Part shown: positions 62,342-64,000 of the stretch, piece by piece
How positions within the stretch are numbered: the stretch's first letter is position 1
Layout: each line of letters starts with the position of its first letter
Assembly: GCF_900221005.1 (NCBI RefSeq)
Contig: NZ_OBQI01000003.1
Span: 372,001 to 436,000, forward strand
Length of the DNA: 64,000 bases
Direction of reading: 5' to 3'
Source: Blastococcus aggregatus
GTDB taxonomy: Bacteria > Actinomycetota > Actinomycetes > Mycobacteriales > Geodermatophilaceae
The notes under the pieces: model-generated
Database searches by the model: none
Told to the model about the DNA's origin: nothing
The model's input: only the letters and a program-made list of their open reading frames with translations
Position numbers and translations under genes: made by a program

Positions 62342-63841
62342 GTGACTTCGAGTCCCGGCGTTGTAGCTGACAGCGCGAACCCCGACGTGGTGCTCGTCGG
62401 TGGCGGCATCATGAGCGCCACCCTCGCGGCGCTGTTCGGCATCGTCGCGCCCGACTGGTCGGTCACGGTCTTCGAGGCCGGGCCCGCGCTGGCCGGCGAG
62501 AGCTCCGACGCCTGGAACAACGCCGGCACCGGTCACTCCGCGCTCTGCGAGCTGAACTACACCCCGGCGGGGCCCGACGGCCGGGTGGACGCGTCCAAGG
62601 CCGTGGGGATCAACGAGCAGTTCCAGGTCTCGCGCCAGTTCTGGTCGCACCTGGTGCGCCGCGGCATGGGCACCCCCCGGGACTTCATCTCCCCCGTCCC
62701 CCACGTCAGCTTCGTCACCGGCGACGAGGGCCGCCGCTACATGCGCGCCCGCTACGACGCGCTCAAGGCCCAGCCGCTGTTCGCCGAGCTGGAGCACACC
62801 GAGGATCCCGCTGTCCTCGCGCAGTGGATCCCGCTCGTCATGGCCGGCCGCGACCCGGAGCAGCCCGTCGCGGCCACCCGCTCCGTCGCCGGCACCGACG
62901 TCAACTTCGGGGCGCTGACCCGGATGCTGCTCGCCGACGCCGAGACCCGCGGCGTGGCCACGCACACCCACCAGCGCGTGGAGGAGATCGAGCGGGAGTC
63001 CGACGGCCGCTGGAAGGTGACCGTCGAGGACACCCGCTCCGGTGAGCCCCGCACGGTGCGCGCCCGGTTCGTGTTCGTCGGTGCCGGCGGCGGTGCGCTG
63101 CCGCTGCTGCAGAGCACCGGCATCCCCGAGATCGCGGGCTTCGGCGGGTTCCCGGTCAGCGGCATGTTCCTGCGCACCACCTCCCAGGAGCTGGTCGCCA
63201 AGCACCAGGCGAAGGTCTACGGCCAGGCGGCCGTGGGCGCTCCCCCGATGTCGGTGCCGCACCTGGACCTGCGCCTGATCGACGGCGAGTACTCGCTGCT
63301 GTTCGGCCCCTACGCGGGCTTCTCGCCCAAGTTCCTCAAGGCCGGCTCGATCTTCGACCTGCCGCTGAGCGTGCGCCCGAACAACCTCGGCTCGATGCTC
63401 GGCGTCGCCCGCACCGAGCTGGCGCTCACCAAGTACCTGATCAAGGAGCTCCTCCAGTCCCGCGCGGCCCGCCACCGCACGCTGCAGGGCTTCGTGCCCG
63501 AGGCCGAGGAGCACGACTGGGACATGATCACCGCCGGCCAGCGGGTCCAGGTGATCAAGCGGGACCCGTCCACGGGGAAGGGCATGCTCCAGTTCGGCAC
63601 CGAGCTGATCGTGGGCGCCGACGGCACCATCGCCGGCCTGCTGGGGGCCTCCCCCGGCGCCTCCACGGCCGTCGCGGCGATGCTGACGCTGCTCGAGCGC
63701 TGCTTCCCCGACCGGACCGACGCCTGGCGCCCGCTGATCCAGGAGGCGATCCCCTCCTACGGCCACACGCTGTCGGACGAGCCGGAGCTCCTCGCCCAGG
63801 TCCGCAAGGACACGATGGAGACCCTCGAACTCGACGGCTGA
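62342..63841 (+). CDS. mqo: malate:quinone oxidoreductase
   Basis: A 499-residue FAD enzyme on the cytoplasmic face of the membrane that oxidises malate to oxaloacetate and reduces quinone. PDVVLVGGGIMSATLAALFG binds FAD, then WNNAGTGHSALCELNYTP and FVFVGAGGGALPLLQSTGIPE, GGFPVSGMFLR. It feeds oxaloacetate to the PEPCK product made elsewhere in this window. A GAGAGG site precedes the GTG. Confidence 0.95.
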   Translation: MTSSPGVVADSANPDVVLVGGGIMSATLAALFGIVAPDWSVTVFEAGPALAGESSDAWNNAGTGHSALCELNYTPAGPDGRVDASKAVGINEQFQVSRQFWSHLVRRGMGTPRDFISPVPHVSFVTGDEGRRYMRARYDALKAQPLFAELEHTEDPAVLAQWIPLVMAGRDPEQPVAATRSVAGTDVNFGALTRMLLADAETRGVATHTHQRVEEIERESDGRWKVTVEDTRSGEPRTVRARFVFVGAGGGALPLLQSTGIPEIAGFGGFPVSGMFLRTTSQELVAKHQAKVYGQAAVGAPPMSVPHLDLRLIDGEYSLLFGPYAGFSPKFLKAGSIFDLPLSVRPNNLGSMLGVARTELALTKYLIKELLQSRAARHRTLQGFVPEAEEHDWDMITAGQRVQVIKRDPSTGKGMLQFGTELIVGADGTIAGLLGASPGASTAVAAMLTLLERCFPDRTDAWRPLIQEAIPSYGHTLSDEPELLAQVRKDTMETLELDG

Positions 63842-64000
63842 CCGGCCGTCCGGGGATGGGGCTACCGCCCCGGGGGGAATGCAGGGTAGGGTTCTGCTCG
63901 GTCGCTGTTGTACCTCTGCTCGTTCTCGAACGTCCGCAGTCGTCTCTGCCCTGACGTTCCTCTCGGTCCTGCCGGTCGGTGCGGCGGCCCCGGATCAGCG
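63842..64000. other. end of window, downstream of mqo
   Basis: No gene seen in the last 159 bases. There is a short GC-rich hairpin-like stretch near 63850-63875, perhaps the mqo terminator, followed by AT-richer DNA that may be the leader of the next gene outside the window. Confidence 0.4.

Overview
The window is very GC-rich, gene-dense actinobacterial chromosome. I place it in the Geodermatophilaceae (Blastococcus, Geodermatophilus, Modestobacter group) by inference. The reasons are GTG/TTG starts, many predicted leaderless mRNAs, a mycobacterial-type LigB, a DUF222/HNH gene with a LexA box, a c-di-AMP riboswitch ahead of a secreted cell-wall protein, and an in-frame UAG where a selenocysteine is expected. 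UAG-decoded selenocysteine has been reported for Geodermatophilus and Blastococcus (Mukai et al. 2016, Angewandte Chemie). No rRNA, tRNA, insertion sequence, prophage or CRISPR array was seen. Apart from the odd items below it is ordinary core and accessory chromosome.

Layout. 1-7.2 kb: a SEDS-PBP fusion for peptidoglycan synthesis (cut by the left edge), an anchored protein, a lipoprotein, a TANGO2-like protein and a flippase-like membrane protein. 7.2-13 kb: two MFS transporters, a PucR regulator, two tiny conserved proteins and a luciferase-like oxidoreductase. 13-15.8 kb: a MerR regulator with a divergent SnoaL gene and two matching operators, a TRIC-type channel gene with a one-base frameshift, and a DUF3068 protein. 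15.8-19.7 kb: a FadD and paired acyl-CoA dehydrogenase operon. 20-23 kb: a DivIVA-like coiled-coil protein, then the most interesting locus, a two-gene operon of a thioredoxin-domain protein and a UGSC-motif protein whose first motif residue is encoded by UAG.

23-34 kb: a DUF222/HNH protein under a LexA box, a deazaflavin-dependent enzyme, a secreted protein, a saccharopine-dehydrogenase-like reductase, LigB, a PIG-L deacetylase, a TetR, enoyl-CoA hydratase and thioesterase group, a lipase and a luciferase-like oxidoreductase. 34-42.5 kb: YihY, dienelactone hydrolase, acyl-CoA thioesterase II, zinc alcohol dehydrogenase, a SUV3-like RNA helicase, SatD with its membrane partner, and a TauE-type exporter. 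42.6-48.8 kb: an ArsC-like protein, a Pol I-like polymerase without a 5' nuclease, a CoA transferase, an iron-regulated siderophore-interacting protein and a quinone reductase. 48.8-54.9 kb: a small unknown protein, the riboswitch-controlled wall protein, a TetR/MMPL pair with twin operators and a secreted SGNH lipase. 55-64 kb: GTP-dependent PEP carboxykinase, an ECF sigma factor with a membrane partner, the principal sigma factor, a FUSC protein, tryptophan 2,3-dioxygenase and malate:quinone oxidoreductase.

Together these are housekeeping functions (wall growth, gluconeogenesis, TCA oxidation, main sigma factor) mixed with lipid and acyl-CoA degradation typical of soil actinobacteria. Several strong hairpins separate convergent genes, and two of them are unusually long palindromes.
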